Positions 8,093 through 14,626 of a stretch of 26,239 nt of DNA are shown piece by piece (position 1 is the first letter of the stretch; each line of letters starts with the position of its first letter). The stretch spans positions 1-26,239 of the forward strand of contig JBDKUC010000358.1 in assembly GCA_039679885.1 (NCBI GenBank). The letters run 5' to 3'. Origin of the DNA: JAJFUI01 sp039679885 (GTDB taxonomy: Bacteria > Planctomycetota > Planctomycetia > Pirellulales > Thermoguttaceae). Position numbers and translations under genes: made by a program. The notes under the pieces are model-generated. The model saw only the letters and a list, made by a program, of their open reading frames with translations. It made no database searches and had not been told where the DNA came from.

Positions 8093-8208
8093 TATACTGA
8101 TATATTGGCCCGTTTTTGGGGCCGATCGAGGGGCCGCCCTGGCATCGGCGCCACGCCGGTGTCCGGGCGAGACAGGCCGGAATCCTGTCCCGGCTCCTCA
8201 ACCTGAGG
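8093..8208 (+). promoter_or_regulatory. Possible promoter -10 box and structured 5' leader or small RNA
   Basis: TATACT at 8093-8098 is a good -10 match, but its -35 (TTCGGA, 8071-8076) is poor. Downstream are three consecutive stems: GCCGAT (8121-8126) with ATCGGC (8144-8149); GACAGG (8171-8176) with CCTGTC (8184-8189), flanked by CCGG on both sides; and CCTCA (8196-8200) with TGAGG (8204-8208). This does not match any riboswitch or housekeeping RNA I know. It may be an untranslated leader of the aminotransferase gene, or chance pairing in GC-rich DNA. Confidence 0.25.
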
Positions 8209-8456
8209 ACGCGCAGTGAAGCGCACCACAAGCGACGTAAGCGGCCGCTTGATGGGGACTTGTGTCACCCACGGGGACGGAGTCTGCGCCAAACCCAACA
8301 ACGACTCCGCGCCTTCGCGACTCCGCGTGAGCCTAACACCAACCGCCAAGCTGATATTCAGCCAACTTACGCAGCTTGCCCGTCCTCCCGAACACATATT
8401 GCATTACTCGCCCAAGGGACAATAATGGCCGGTTTCTGAGACTTGATCTCGACAGG

Positions 8457-8473
8457 GGCAAGACGCCCTTGCC
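8457..8473. repeat. Small hairpin GGCAAG/CTTGCC
   Basis: GGCAAG (8457-8462) pairs with CTTGCC (8468-8473) around ACGCC, inside the wider text GACAGGGGCAAGACGCCCTT. It resembles another short dispersed planctomycete repeat and lies 27 bases before the GTG start of the aminotransferase. No T-run, so a terminator role is unlikely. Confidence 0.4.
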
Positions 8474-8500
8474 AGCCTGACCACGAACCCAAGCAATATC

Positions 8501-9685
8501 GTGTCGCAACCGATCACCGTTCCGCTGCTCGATCTGAAGGCCCAGTACGCGACGATTCGCGAGGAAATCCGCGCCGCGGTCGACGGCGTGCTCGAATCGC
8601 AACAGTGCATCCTTGGCCCCGCCGTGGCCGATTGCGAGAAGAAGCTGGCCGAGTATTGCCGTTCGGCCCACGCCGTGACCGTCTCCTCGGGCAGCGACGC
8701 TTTGTTGGTCGCCCTGATGGCCGAGGGCATTGGGCCGGGCGATGAGGTGATCACGACCCCGTACACGTTTTTCGCCACGGCCGGCGCCGTCGCCCGGCTC
8801 GGCGCCAAGCCGGTCTTTGTCGACATCGAGCCCAAGACGTTCAATATCAACCCGGCCGAAATCGAGGCCCGGATCACGAAGAAGACGAAGGCGATCCTGC
8901 CGGTCCATCTCTATGGCCAGTGCGCCGAAATGGATCCGATCCTGGATCTGGCCAAGCGGCACGGTCTGCTGGTCATCGAGGACGCCGCCCAGGCGATTGG
9001 CGCCGAATACAAGGGCCGCAGGGCAGGGGCCATGGGCCGCTATGGCTGCTTCAGCTTCTTCCCGTCGAAGAATCTCGGCGCGGCCGGCGACGGCGGCCTG
9101 GTCACGACCGACGATCCCGCCGCGGCCGACTCGCTCCAGGTGCTCCGCGTGCATGGCATGAAGCCGAAGTACTACCACTCGCACATCGGCGGCAACTTCC
9201 GCTTCGATTCGATCCAGGCCGCCATCGTGGCCGTCAAGCTGAAGTACCTCGATCGTTGGACGGCCGGCCGCCAGGCGAACGCCGCCCGCTATCGCCGCCT
9301 CTTCGCCGCCGCCGGCTTGGCAAGCGAAAACGGCGGCGTCAATCGCCCCTCGCCCTCTGGGAGAGGGGCCGGGGGTGAGGGCTTCGTCCAGCTCCCCTAC
9401 GAAGTGCCCGGCAATCGACACATCTACAACCAGTTCGTCATCCGCGTGCCACGCCGCGACGAGCTGCAAGCGTATCTGAGAGAACAGAAGGTCTCTTGCG
9501 AGGTCTATTACCCCGTCCCGCTGCACCTGCAACAGTGCTTCGCCTATCTCGGCCATCGCGAGGGCGCGTTCCCCGAGAGCGAAAGGGCCGCTAAAGGGAC
9601 TCTCGCACTGCCAATCTATCCCGAACTGACCGACCAGCAGGCCGAGTGGGTCGTCGATCGCATCCGGCAGTTCTTGACGAAATAG
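8501..9685 (+). CDS. DegT/DnrJ/EryC1/StrS-family sugar aminotransferase, with a repeat-derived insertion
   Basis: 394 residues with the fold type I PLP signatures: SSGSDALLVAL, PYTFFATAGA, VHLYGQ, VIEDAAQAIGAEYKG and the Schiff-base Lys190 in FFPSKNLGAAGDGG. These enzymes move an amino group from glutamate to a keto group of a nucleotide sugar. The likely substrate is the 4-keto sugar made by the upstream dehydratase, or a 3-keto sugar as in WbpE-type enzymes. The start is GTG 8501, with no ribosome binding site, chosen because SQPITVPLLDL is the usual family N-terminus. Between ASENGGVN and FVQLPYEVPGNRH the protein has an extra Gly/Ser/Pro/Arg-rich stretch (PSPSGRGAGGEG) encoded by a dispersed inverted repeat, so activity may be affected. 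Confidence 0.9.
   Translation: MSQPITVPLLDLKAQYATIREEIRAAVDGVLESQQCILGPAVADCEKKLAEYCRSAHAVTVSSGSDALLVALMAEGIGPGDEVITTPYTFFATAGAVARLGAKPVFVDIEPKTFNINPAEIEARITKKTKAILPVHLYGQCAEMDPILDLAKRHGLLVIEDAAQAIGAEYKGRRAGAMGRYGCFSFFPSKNLGAAGDGGLVTTDDPAAADSLQVLRVHGMKPKYYHSHIGGNFRFDSIQAAIVAVKLKYLDRWTAGRQANAARYRRLFAAAGLASENGGVNRPSPSGRGAGGEGFVQLPYEVPGNRHIYNQFVIRVPRRDELQAYLREQKVSCEVYYPVPLHLQQCFAYLGHREGAFPESERAAKGTLALPIYPELTDQQAEWVVDRIRQFLTK
9346..9381. repeat. Dispersed CCCTCTGGGAGAGGG repeat inside the aminotransferase gene
   Basis: CCCCTCGCCCTCTGGGAGAG and the following GGGCCGGGGGTGAGGG form the familiar self-complementary repeat that in many genomes yields the spurious antisense peptide LTPGPSPRGRG. That peptide can be read here on the minus strand. 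On the plus strand it is translated in frame, without a stop, as RPSPSGRGAGGEG at residues about 282-294 of the aminotransferase. Confidence 0.75.
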
Positions 9686-9701
9686 CAACACATAAACGGA
9701 C

Positions 9702-9859
9702 TTGAACAGGAGGGAACAGAGAAAACGGAGAGGATCAGCAGGCCCAAGACGGGAGACATGTAAATGTCGTCCCGGCGGAGCCGACACCCGATGACGCGAG
9801 ACACGCGCGAAAACCTCGCCGTGGCGATTTCTCCGTTTCCTCTGTTCCCTCTTGTTCAA
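9702..9859. repeat. Inverted-repeat pair upstream of the GxxExxY gene (copies A and B)
   Basis: Copy A (9702-9732, forward) begins TTGAACAGGAGGGAACAGAG and ends AACGGAGAG. Copy B (9829-9859) is the same element reversed, ending CCCTCTTGTTCAA. They differ at only a few positions. The 96 bases between them contain a smaller imperfect stem, GGGAGACAT (9751-9759) with ATGTCGTCCC (9763-9772). Copies C and D downstream belong to the same family. Confidence 0.85.
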
Positions 9860-9894
9860 ATTCCAATTTCCAGGGTGCAGGGTAGAGAGGATTG

Positions 9895-10302
9895 ATGCAC
9901 CCGCTCTTCCGGCATGCGGCCGCAATCACTCACGACGTGATCGGCGCTGCCATCGAGGTGCATCGCGATAAAGGTCCTGGGCTTCTCGAATCGATTTACG
10001 AGTGGTGTCTCGTTAAGGAACTGGAGTTGCGCGGACACGAAGTGCGATCGCAGCAACGAGTCGTCGTTCGCTACAAGGGCTTCGAACGCGAGGAGCCGCT
10101 GAAGTTCGACGCCCTAGTCGATTCCTGCCTCCTCATAGAAACGAAGGCCGTCGAGACAGTGCATCCGATTTGCAAGGCGCAGCTGCTAAGCTACATGAAG
10201 TTGTTGGATATCCCCTTAGGCCTGTTGGTCAACTTCAATGTCGACAAGCTGACAGACGGCGTCTCGCGCCTGATTCTCCCCGGCGCTAACGTCCCGGATT
10301 GA
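9895..10302 (+). CDS. GxxExxY protein (PD-(D/E)XK-nuclease-like)
   Basis: 135 residues. ATG 9895 is chosen over an adjacent in-frame TTG because GAGAGG lies about five bases upstream. The hallmark GLLESIY (Gly-x-x-Glu-x-x-Tyr) is at about 31-37, and KFDALVD...LLIETKAVE provides a D-x(n)-E-x-K nuclease-like core. Families of this name are small, often multi-copy, and related to PD-(D/E)XK nucleases. Their function is unknown. The gene is unrelated to polysaccharide synthesis and sits alone between two inverted-repeat pairs, which suggests a small selfish or mobile unit rather than an operon member. It appears intact. A housekeeping role in DNA or RNA processing cannot be excluded. Confidence 0.88.
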   Translation: MHPLFRHAAAITHDVIGAAIEVHRDKGPGLLESIYEWCLVKELELRGHEVRSQQRVVVRYKGFEREEPLKFDALVDSCLLIETKAVETVHPICKAQLLSYMKLLDIPLGLLVNFNVDKLTDGVSRLILPGANVPD

Positions 10303-10342
10303 ATCTTGGGAAACCAATTTGGACGCCTTGATACGGACAACT

Positions 10343-10421
10343 TTGAACAAGAGGAAACAGAGCAAACGGAGAATCGGTGGGGCGTCTTTCCTCTCCGTTC
10401 CCTCTGTTCCCTCCTGTTCAA
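10343..10421. repeat. Inverted-repeat pair downstream of the GxxExxY gene (copies C and D)
   Basis: Copy C (10343-10373) reads TTGAACAAGAGGAAACAGAG then AACGGAGAA. Copy D (10391-10421) is its inverse, CTCTCCGTTCCCTCTGTTCC then CTCCTGTTCAA. Only 17 bases separate them, so they can form one long hairpin. Together with copies A and B there are four members of about 31 bases in 720 bases, arranged forward-reverse-gene-forward-reverse. Confidence 0.85.
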
Positions 10422-10544
10422 AAAGGAATCACTTACGGCCGGAAGCCTTTGCAGCGAGAAGAACTGGCAGCGTTTTCGTTCCGCTTCATTGTTCTCCTGC
10501 TCCCAGAAAAGACGAAACCATCTCGCCGGCTGGGAACAAGTCCC

Positions 10545-10573
10545 TTGCCGCAATGACGCAGTTTTGTTATGTT
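10545..10573 (+). promoter_or_regulatory. Candidate sigma-70-type promoter before the prepilin gene
   Basis: TTGCCG (10545-10550) and TATGTT (10568-10573) are separated by 17 bases. Each matches four of six consensus positions. It lies 118 bases before the prepilin ATG and after the C/D repeat pair, where a fresh promoter would be needed. Chance occurrence is possible. Confidence 0.3.
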
Positions 10574-10690
10574 ACAGGCGGGCCGGGTGGTCGGAACACC
10601 ACCTCACGGAAAAGGGCATCTGGTCTGGACTTTTCGAGGCGTGCGGCGCGGCGCAGGCGCCAAGCCGTACGCCTTGCCGAGGGTAATGCT

Positions 10691-11764
10691 ATGAAGAGGC
10701 CGTCAACTTCGCTGGCTCGCCGTGTTCGCTCCCATCGAGAGACGCTCGGCGCGAGGGCCTTCACCCTCGTCGAGATGCTGGTCGTCATCACGATCATCGG
10801 CATCCTCGCCGGCCTGACCATTCCCGCCGTGATGATGGGCGTCCGCCACGCCACCAATGCAAGTGTCGCGATGCAAATGACCGAGCTAGAACGGGCATGC
10901 CAAGCCTACAAGGAGAAGTTCGGCGAGTATCCGCCCGATTTCACCGGCCTGGACAGCAGCATTCCGGCGGTCGTTCAGGCTTCGCGGCAGGCGATTCTCC
11001 AGCACCTCAGCAACCTTTTCCCGCGCTATCAGCCCGCGAGCTGGAATGCGCTTGCCACGGACGTGCAGAACGGTTGGAATTTGGACATCAACAAGGCGTC
11101 GCCCTCGGTCGCCCTGACGTTCTTCCTTGGCGGGAAGCCAGATTGGGTGCTCGACAACAACGGAGACCCAATCCCGCCCGGCGCGCCTGGCTTCAACGAG
11201 ACAAAACCGGTTAAGGGGTTCCTCGGGTTTAGCGCGAATCAGGCGGCGCCGTTCGACAACAGCCCGAGCCGAACCGGCAAGTTCTTCGAGTTCGATCTGA
11301 CGTCGCTACGCTGCCCCGTGACCGCAGGCACTTCTGGCGGCATCATCATGTGGCCCACCAAGGCGTGCGACAAGAACCGGCCCAACACGATCGTCTATTT
11401 CCGGGCCGACAACGGCAACTACTTCTGCAACGGCTCCAACACGACAAGCCAGCAAGCGCTCCTGAAGAATTGCGGCTTCGTCTATCCGGCCGCCGATTCG
11501 AACCTGACGACAAACTACAACTTCGTCACCGTCAATGGAATTCAGACGCGGCTGATTACGTGGATCAATTCGAGCTCAATTCAGATAATCTGTGCAGGTC
11601 GCGATATCGCCTATTCGCCGTTGCTGAATAATAGGCAAACAACGCCGGCAGATCCGGCAAGCGATTCGCCGTTGAAATTCCCCAGCGGCGAGAACTACAG
11701 CGCGAACACGTTCGACGACATCACCAACTTCAGCGGCGGGAAGCTGGAAGACAAGATTCCCTAG
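10691..11764 (+). CDS. Type II secretion/pilin-like protein with N-terminal prepilin signal
   Basis: 357 residues from ATG 10691, which has GAGGG seven bases upstream. A basic leader of about 23 residues ends GARA, followed by FTLVEMLVVITIIGILAG: the prepilin methylation/cleavage signal with Glu+5 and a hydrophobic helix. Residue -1 is Ala rather than the usual Gly. The helix continues into RACQAYKEKFGEYPPD, a GspG-like pseudopilin pattern. The remaining 270 residues are Asn/Ser/Gly-rich with several cysteines and resemble the large pseudopilin-like proteins frequent in planctomycetes. It is probably processed by a prepilin peptidase and placed in the inner membrane or a pseudopilus. Nothing in the sequence ties it to the polysaccharide beyond position. 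Confidence 0.85.
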   Translation: MKRPSTSLARRVRSHRETLGARAFTLVEMLVVITIIGILAGLTIPAVMMGVRHATNASVAMQMTELERACQAYKEKFGEYPPDFTGLDSSIPAVVQASRQAILQHLSNLFPRYQPASWNALATDVQNGWNLDINKASPSVALTFFLGGKPDWVLDNNGDPIPPGAPGFNETKPVKGFLGFSANQAAPFDNSPSRTGKFFEFDLTSLRCPVTAGTSGGIIMWPTKACDKNRPNTIVYFRADNGNYFCNGSNTTSQQALLKNCGFVYPAADSNLTTNYNFVTVNGIQTRLITWINSSSIQIICAGRDIAYSPLLNNRQTTPADPASDSPLKFPSGENYSANTFDDITNFSGGKLEDKIP

Positions 11765-11795
11765 TGGCTCTCTCGGGATTAGCTTTGCGCGGTTT

Positions 11796-11809
11796 GGGAG
11801 CATCCATTG
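11796..11809 (+). promoter_or_regulatory. Ribosome binding site deciding a TTG start
   Basis: GGGAG (11796-11800), six bases, then TTG (11807-11809). It supports initiation of the flippase fragment at the TTG; the usual N-terminal text LFESRSAKVLVLSSGQ follows. Confidence 0.55.
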
Positions 11810-12484
11810 CTGTTTGAGTCGCGTTCCGCGAAGGTCCTCGTACTCTCGTCGGGCCAGGCGCTGACAGCGCTCGTGGGGATCGCCAGCATGGTGATCCTCA
11901 CGCGGGTCTTTTCGAAGGCCGACTACGCCACCTATCGCCAGACCTTATTGGCCTTCACGTTCGCCGTTCCGTTCGTCACCCTAGGGCTGGACCGATCGCT
12001 CTACTTCTTTCTGCCGGGCGAAAACGACAAGCCACGCACGTGGCTCGTCGAAAACTTGCTGCTGCTCTTCGCGGCCGGGGCTGCGCTCTCGCTGTTCATC
12101 CTCCTGGGCGGCAACCACCTGCTGGCCAAGCGGCTGAACAACCCCGACTTGGCCCCCGTGCTGTTGTTGTTGGCGCCCTATCCGCTGTTCATCTTGCCGG
12201 CCAGCTCGATGAGCGGTTGCCTGATGGCCCGGAACCGCACGGAACAGGTGGCCGGGTTCAACGTCGGCAGCCGGCTGGTGATGCTGCTCTTGGTGGTGCT
12301 GCCGGTCCTGATCTGGCCGACGCCAACCGCGGCCATTGGAGGAACCGTTCTCGGCGCAGCGATCACTTCGATCATAGCGATTCTGCTGATGTTCCGTGCC
12401 TGCCCGACCGGCTCGTGGCGGCCGACGCGGTCGGGCATCAAGGCGCAGCTTTGGTTCGCCGTTCCGTTTTTTCCCTCCTACTAG
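11807..12484 (+). pseudogene. Wzx-type polysaccharide flippase, N-terminal half only
   Basis: 225 residues from a TTG start. The sequence opens as a typical flippase (KVLVLSSGQALTALVGIASMVILTRVFSKADYATYRQTLL) and has about six hydrophobic segments. Family members are usually 420-500 residues with 12-14. The frame ends at FAVPFFPSY followed by TAG, exactly where a homologue would continue from AQLWFAVP into its second half. I could not find the missing half in the other frames before the next gene, which begins 41 bases later. The simplest reading is a truncated gene left at a recombination junction, its job taken over by the flippase at 14624. A functional half-transporter is less likely. GC content here matches module 1, not the cassette that follows. 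Confidence 0.75.
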
Positions 12485-12524
12485 ATCTCTAACCAAAATC
12501 GGCTCAAACGGTGGTGCGATTGAG

Positions 12525-13712
12525 ATGAACGAGAAAACTGTCGCCGTGATCCCCGCGCGTGGTGGCTCCAAAGGGATTCCGCACAAGAACATTGTACCGG
12601 TCGCAGGGAAGCCGCTGATTGCCTGGTCGATCGAGGCGGCCGAGCGCGCGGCGACTCTGCACGAAGTCTACGTGTCGACGGACAGTCCGGAAATCGCCGA
12701 CGTCGCGCGGCAGTACGGAGCCTCGGTCATCAGTCGTCCAACGGAATTGAGCGGCGACGCGGCTTCCTCCGAGTCGGCTCTTCTGCATGCGCTAGACACG
12801 CTGGCCGCAAATGGAAAGAGCGCGGCGGATGTGCTTGTGTTCCTGCAATGCACCTCACCACTGACCCTGCCCGAGGACATCGACGGCACCGTGGCCTTGT
12901 TGCGCAACGGACACGCCGACTCGGCCATGACTGTGACGCCGTTCCATTATTTCGTCTGGCAATTGGACGAGACCGGAAATGCCGTGGGGATTAACCACGA
13001 CAAACGGGTTCGGCCCCGACGTCAGGATCGAAAGCCGGCGTACCGGGAAACGGGCGCGGTTTACGCGATGCGCGTCCCCGGATTCCGACAGTTCGGCCAC
13101 CGCTTCTTCGGGAAGACGGCGATGCACATCGTACCCGAAGAGCGCGCGTTCGAGGTCGACGAACCGGCCGACCTCCAAGTTGTCGAATGGTTTCTGCGTC
13201 ACCGCTCGCAACTCGACACAATGCGAAATCTGCCGCGAAAGGTGTCCGTTTTGGTCCTCGACTTCGACGGCGTGTTCACGGATAACCGGGTGTTGGTGTC
13301 AGAGGATGGCAAGGAAGCGGTTCTTTGCGACCGCGCGGATGGGTTGGGAATCGATCAACTGCGTAGGATCGGGCTACCCGTGCTCGTACTCTCTACGGAG
13401 CGGAATCCGGTCGTCGCGGCGCGATGTCGCAAACTGGGACTCGAGTGCATTCACGCCGTGACCGACAAGCGTGAAGTCCTGAACACTTGGCTTGCCGCCA
13501 ACGGGATTGCCTGGTCCGAGGTTGTCTACGTTGGGAACGACGACAACGATCTCACCTGTCTCCATGCATCAGGATGCCCCGTCGCGGTGCGCGACGCTTC
13601 CTCGGAGGTCCTCTCGGCGGCCAGATTCGTTTTGAACGCTGCTGGCGGGCACGGTGCTATTCGTGAAATTGGCGACTTAATCCGAAGACATCTAGAAAGG
13701 AGCATACTATGA
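12525..13712 (+). CDS. Bifunctional CMP-nonulosonate synthetase (NeuA-like) fused to a KdsC-type HAD phosphatase
   Basis: 395 residues in two domains. Residues about 1-230 are an acylneuraminate cytidylyltransferase: IPARGGSKGIPHKN (about 8-21), YVSTDSPEIADVA, RPTELSGD and LQCTSPL (about 107). Residues about 240-395 are a small HAD phosphatase: DFDGVFTDNR (about 246-255) with its two catalytic Asp, STERN, and VYVGNDDNDL (about 335-343). The first domain activates a nine-carbon sugar with CTP. The second probably removes the phosphate from the sugar-9-phosphate, as in KDN-9-P phosphatase, and the same order occurs in vertebrate CMAS. It overlaps the next gene by ATGA, so the two are coupled. 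The start has no strong ribosome binding site, but the motif begins only seven residues in. Confidence 0.9.
   Translation: MNEKTVAVIPARGGSKGIPHKNIVPVAGKPLIAWSIEAAERAATLHEVYVSTDSPEIADVARQYGASVISRPTELSGDAASSESALLHALDTLAANGKSAADVLVFLQCTSPLTLPEDIDGTVALLRNGHADSAMTVTPFHYFVWQLDETGNAVGINHDKRVRPRRQDRKPAYRETGAVYAMRVPGFRQFGHRFFGKTAMHIVPEERAFEVDEPADLQVVEWFLRHRSQLDTMRNLPRKVSVLVLDFDGVFTDNRVLVSEDGKEAVLCDRADGLGIDQLRRIGLPVLVLSTERNPVVAARCRKLGLECIHAVTDKREVLNTWLAANGIAWSEVVYVGNDDNDLTCLHASGCPVAVRDASSEVLSAARFVLNAAGGHGAIREIGDLIRRHLERSIL
13696..13711 (+). promoter_or_regulatory. Strong ribosome binding site inside the end of the NeuA-like gene
   Basis: AAAGGAG (13696-13702) stands six bases before the ATG at 13709 of the NeuB-like gene, within the last codons of the preceding frame. 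Together with the ATGA overlap it indicates translational coupling. Confidence 0.75.
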
Positions 13713-14581
13713 GCGAATTTGTTGACATCGGCGGCCATCGGGTGGGAAGCGGCTATCACACGTTCATCATCGGCGAGATCGGCATCAATCACAACGGCGA
13801 CGTGGCCATTGCAAAGAAGCTGATCGACGCCGCCGCCTTGGCGGGCTGCGACGCGGTAAAGTTTCAGAAGCGAACGCCGGAACTGTGCGTGCCCATTGAG
13901 CAACGCAACCTGATGCGCGAGACGCCGTGGGGCACGATGTCCTACCTGGACTATCGCCGTCGGGTCGAACTGGACCTAGACGCATACACGGAAATCGATC
14001 GCTACTGCCGGTCGAAGAACATCCTGTGGTTCGCTTCGTGCTGGGATGTTCCGTCAGTTGATTTTATCGAAGCTTTCTCGCCCGTGTGCTACAAGATTGC
14101 GTCAGCATCGATCACTGATCACGAGTTGTTGCGACACATCAACAGGCTCGCACGTCCGATCATCGTGTCGACCGGCATGTCGACAATGGCGGAAATTCGT
14201 CGTGCGGTTTCACTTTTTGACAGGGAGCGTCTTGTAATCACGCACACAACGAGCACCTACCCGTGTAAGCCGGAGGAACTCAACCTGCGTATGATTCCCG
14301 CGCTTCACAACGAGTTCACTTGTCCCGTCGGGTATTCCGGGCACGAAGTGGGCCTTCAAACCACGTGCGCGGCAGTCGCAATAGGGGCGTCCCTGGTGGA
14401 GCGTCATATTACGCTGGACCGCGCAATGTGGGGCAGTGATCAGGCTGCTTCAGTCGAGCCACAGGGGCTGATGCGCTTGGTGCGCGATATCCGGGTCATC
14501 GAGCAGGCGATCGGCGACGGTGTCAAGAGAGTATATGCAAGCGAGGAGCCCATCCGGGCACGGCTGCGAAAAGTGCAATAG
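13709..14581 (+). CDS. N-acetylneuraminate / nonulosonate synthase (NeuB-like) without SAF domain
   Basis: 290 residues. TIM-barrel motifs are complete: GEIGINHNGD (about 21-30), AVKFQKR (about 48-54), YKIASASITDHELL, STGMST (about 154), HTTSTYPCKPEELNL, GYSGHE (about 208-213) and ERHITLDR (about 231). The enzyme condenses phosphoenolpyruvate with a six-carbon sugar (ManNAc, a derivative, or mannose-6-phosphate) to make a nine-carbon acid. Classical NeuB is about 345 residues with a C-terminal antifreeze-like SAF domain that completes the active site of the partner subunit. Here the chain ends soon after SEEPIRARLRKVQ. The 42 bases after the stop do not encode the missing domain. It may be a naturally short subfamily or a truncated one. 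Confidence 0.88.
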   Translation: MSEFVDIGGHRVGSGYHTFIIGEIGINHNGDVAIAKKLIDAAALAGCDAVKFQKRTPELCVPIEQRNLMRETPWGTMSYLDYRRRVELDLDAYTEIDRYCRSKNILWFASCWDVPSVDFIEAFSPVCYKIASASITDHELLRHINRLARPIIVSTGMSTMAEIRRAVSLFDRERLVITHTTSTYPCKPEELNLRMIPALHNEFTCPVGYSGHEVGLQTTCAAVAIGASLVERHITLDRAMWGSDQAASVEPQGLMRLVRDIRVIEQAIGDGVKRVYASEEPIRARLRKVQ

Positions 14582-14614
14582 TGCCAGCATTGGAACTCGT
14601 ACGAGAAAGAGATC

Positions 14615-14626
14615 GGAGGCTAAGTG
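14615..14626 (+). promoter_or_regulatory. Ribosome binding site for the GTG start of the second flippase
   Basis: GGAGG (14615-14619) is four bases before GTG 14624. The next in-frame ATG (14651) has no such site, so the GTG is preferred despite the short spacing. Confidence 0.5.

Larger units (their letters stand above)
7973..8500. other. 528-base gap with no gene; possible structured leader
   Basis: No supportable coding region lies between the dehydratase and the aminotransferase. The middle part contains a possible -10 box and three short stems (separate entry). CGACTCCGCG occurs twice (8302-8311 and 8318-8327) separated by six bases. A hairpin lies at 8457-8473. The rest has no feature I can name. 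Confidence 0.5.
10303..10690. other. 388-base gap with repeat pair and possible promoter
   Basis: Holds the inverted-repeat pair C/D (10343-10421) and a candidate promoter (10545-10573), both listed separately. An open frame runs through this gap into the prepilin gene, but its translation is repeat-derived and low-quality (for example SFLSVPSVPSCSK), so it is not part of the protein. Confidence 0.6.

Noticed and set aside
8106..8122. GGCCCGTTTTTGGGGCC as a terminator of the dehydratase gene
   Set aside because: The T-run lies in the loop, not after the stem, so it does not fit an intrinsic terminator.
8333..9925. A 530-codon open frame on the minus strand across the aminotransferase
   Set aside because: It contains the repeat-derived peptide LTPGPSPRGRG and no domain; the plus strand carries a complete PLP enzyme.
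9702..10421. The four repeat copies as a short CRISPR array
   Set aside because: Copies alternate in orientation, spacing is irregular (17 to about 480 bases), and a gene lies between them; no cas genes are present.
10319..10690. N-terminal extension of the prepilin-like protein by about 124 residues
   Set aside because: The extension translates repeat copies C and D and the gap; the true start at 10691 has GAGGG upstream and places the prepilin signal at the N-terminus.
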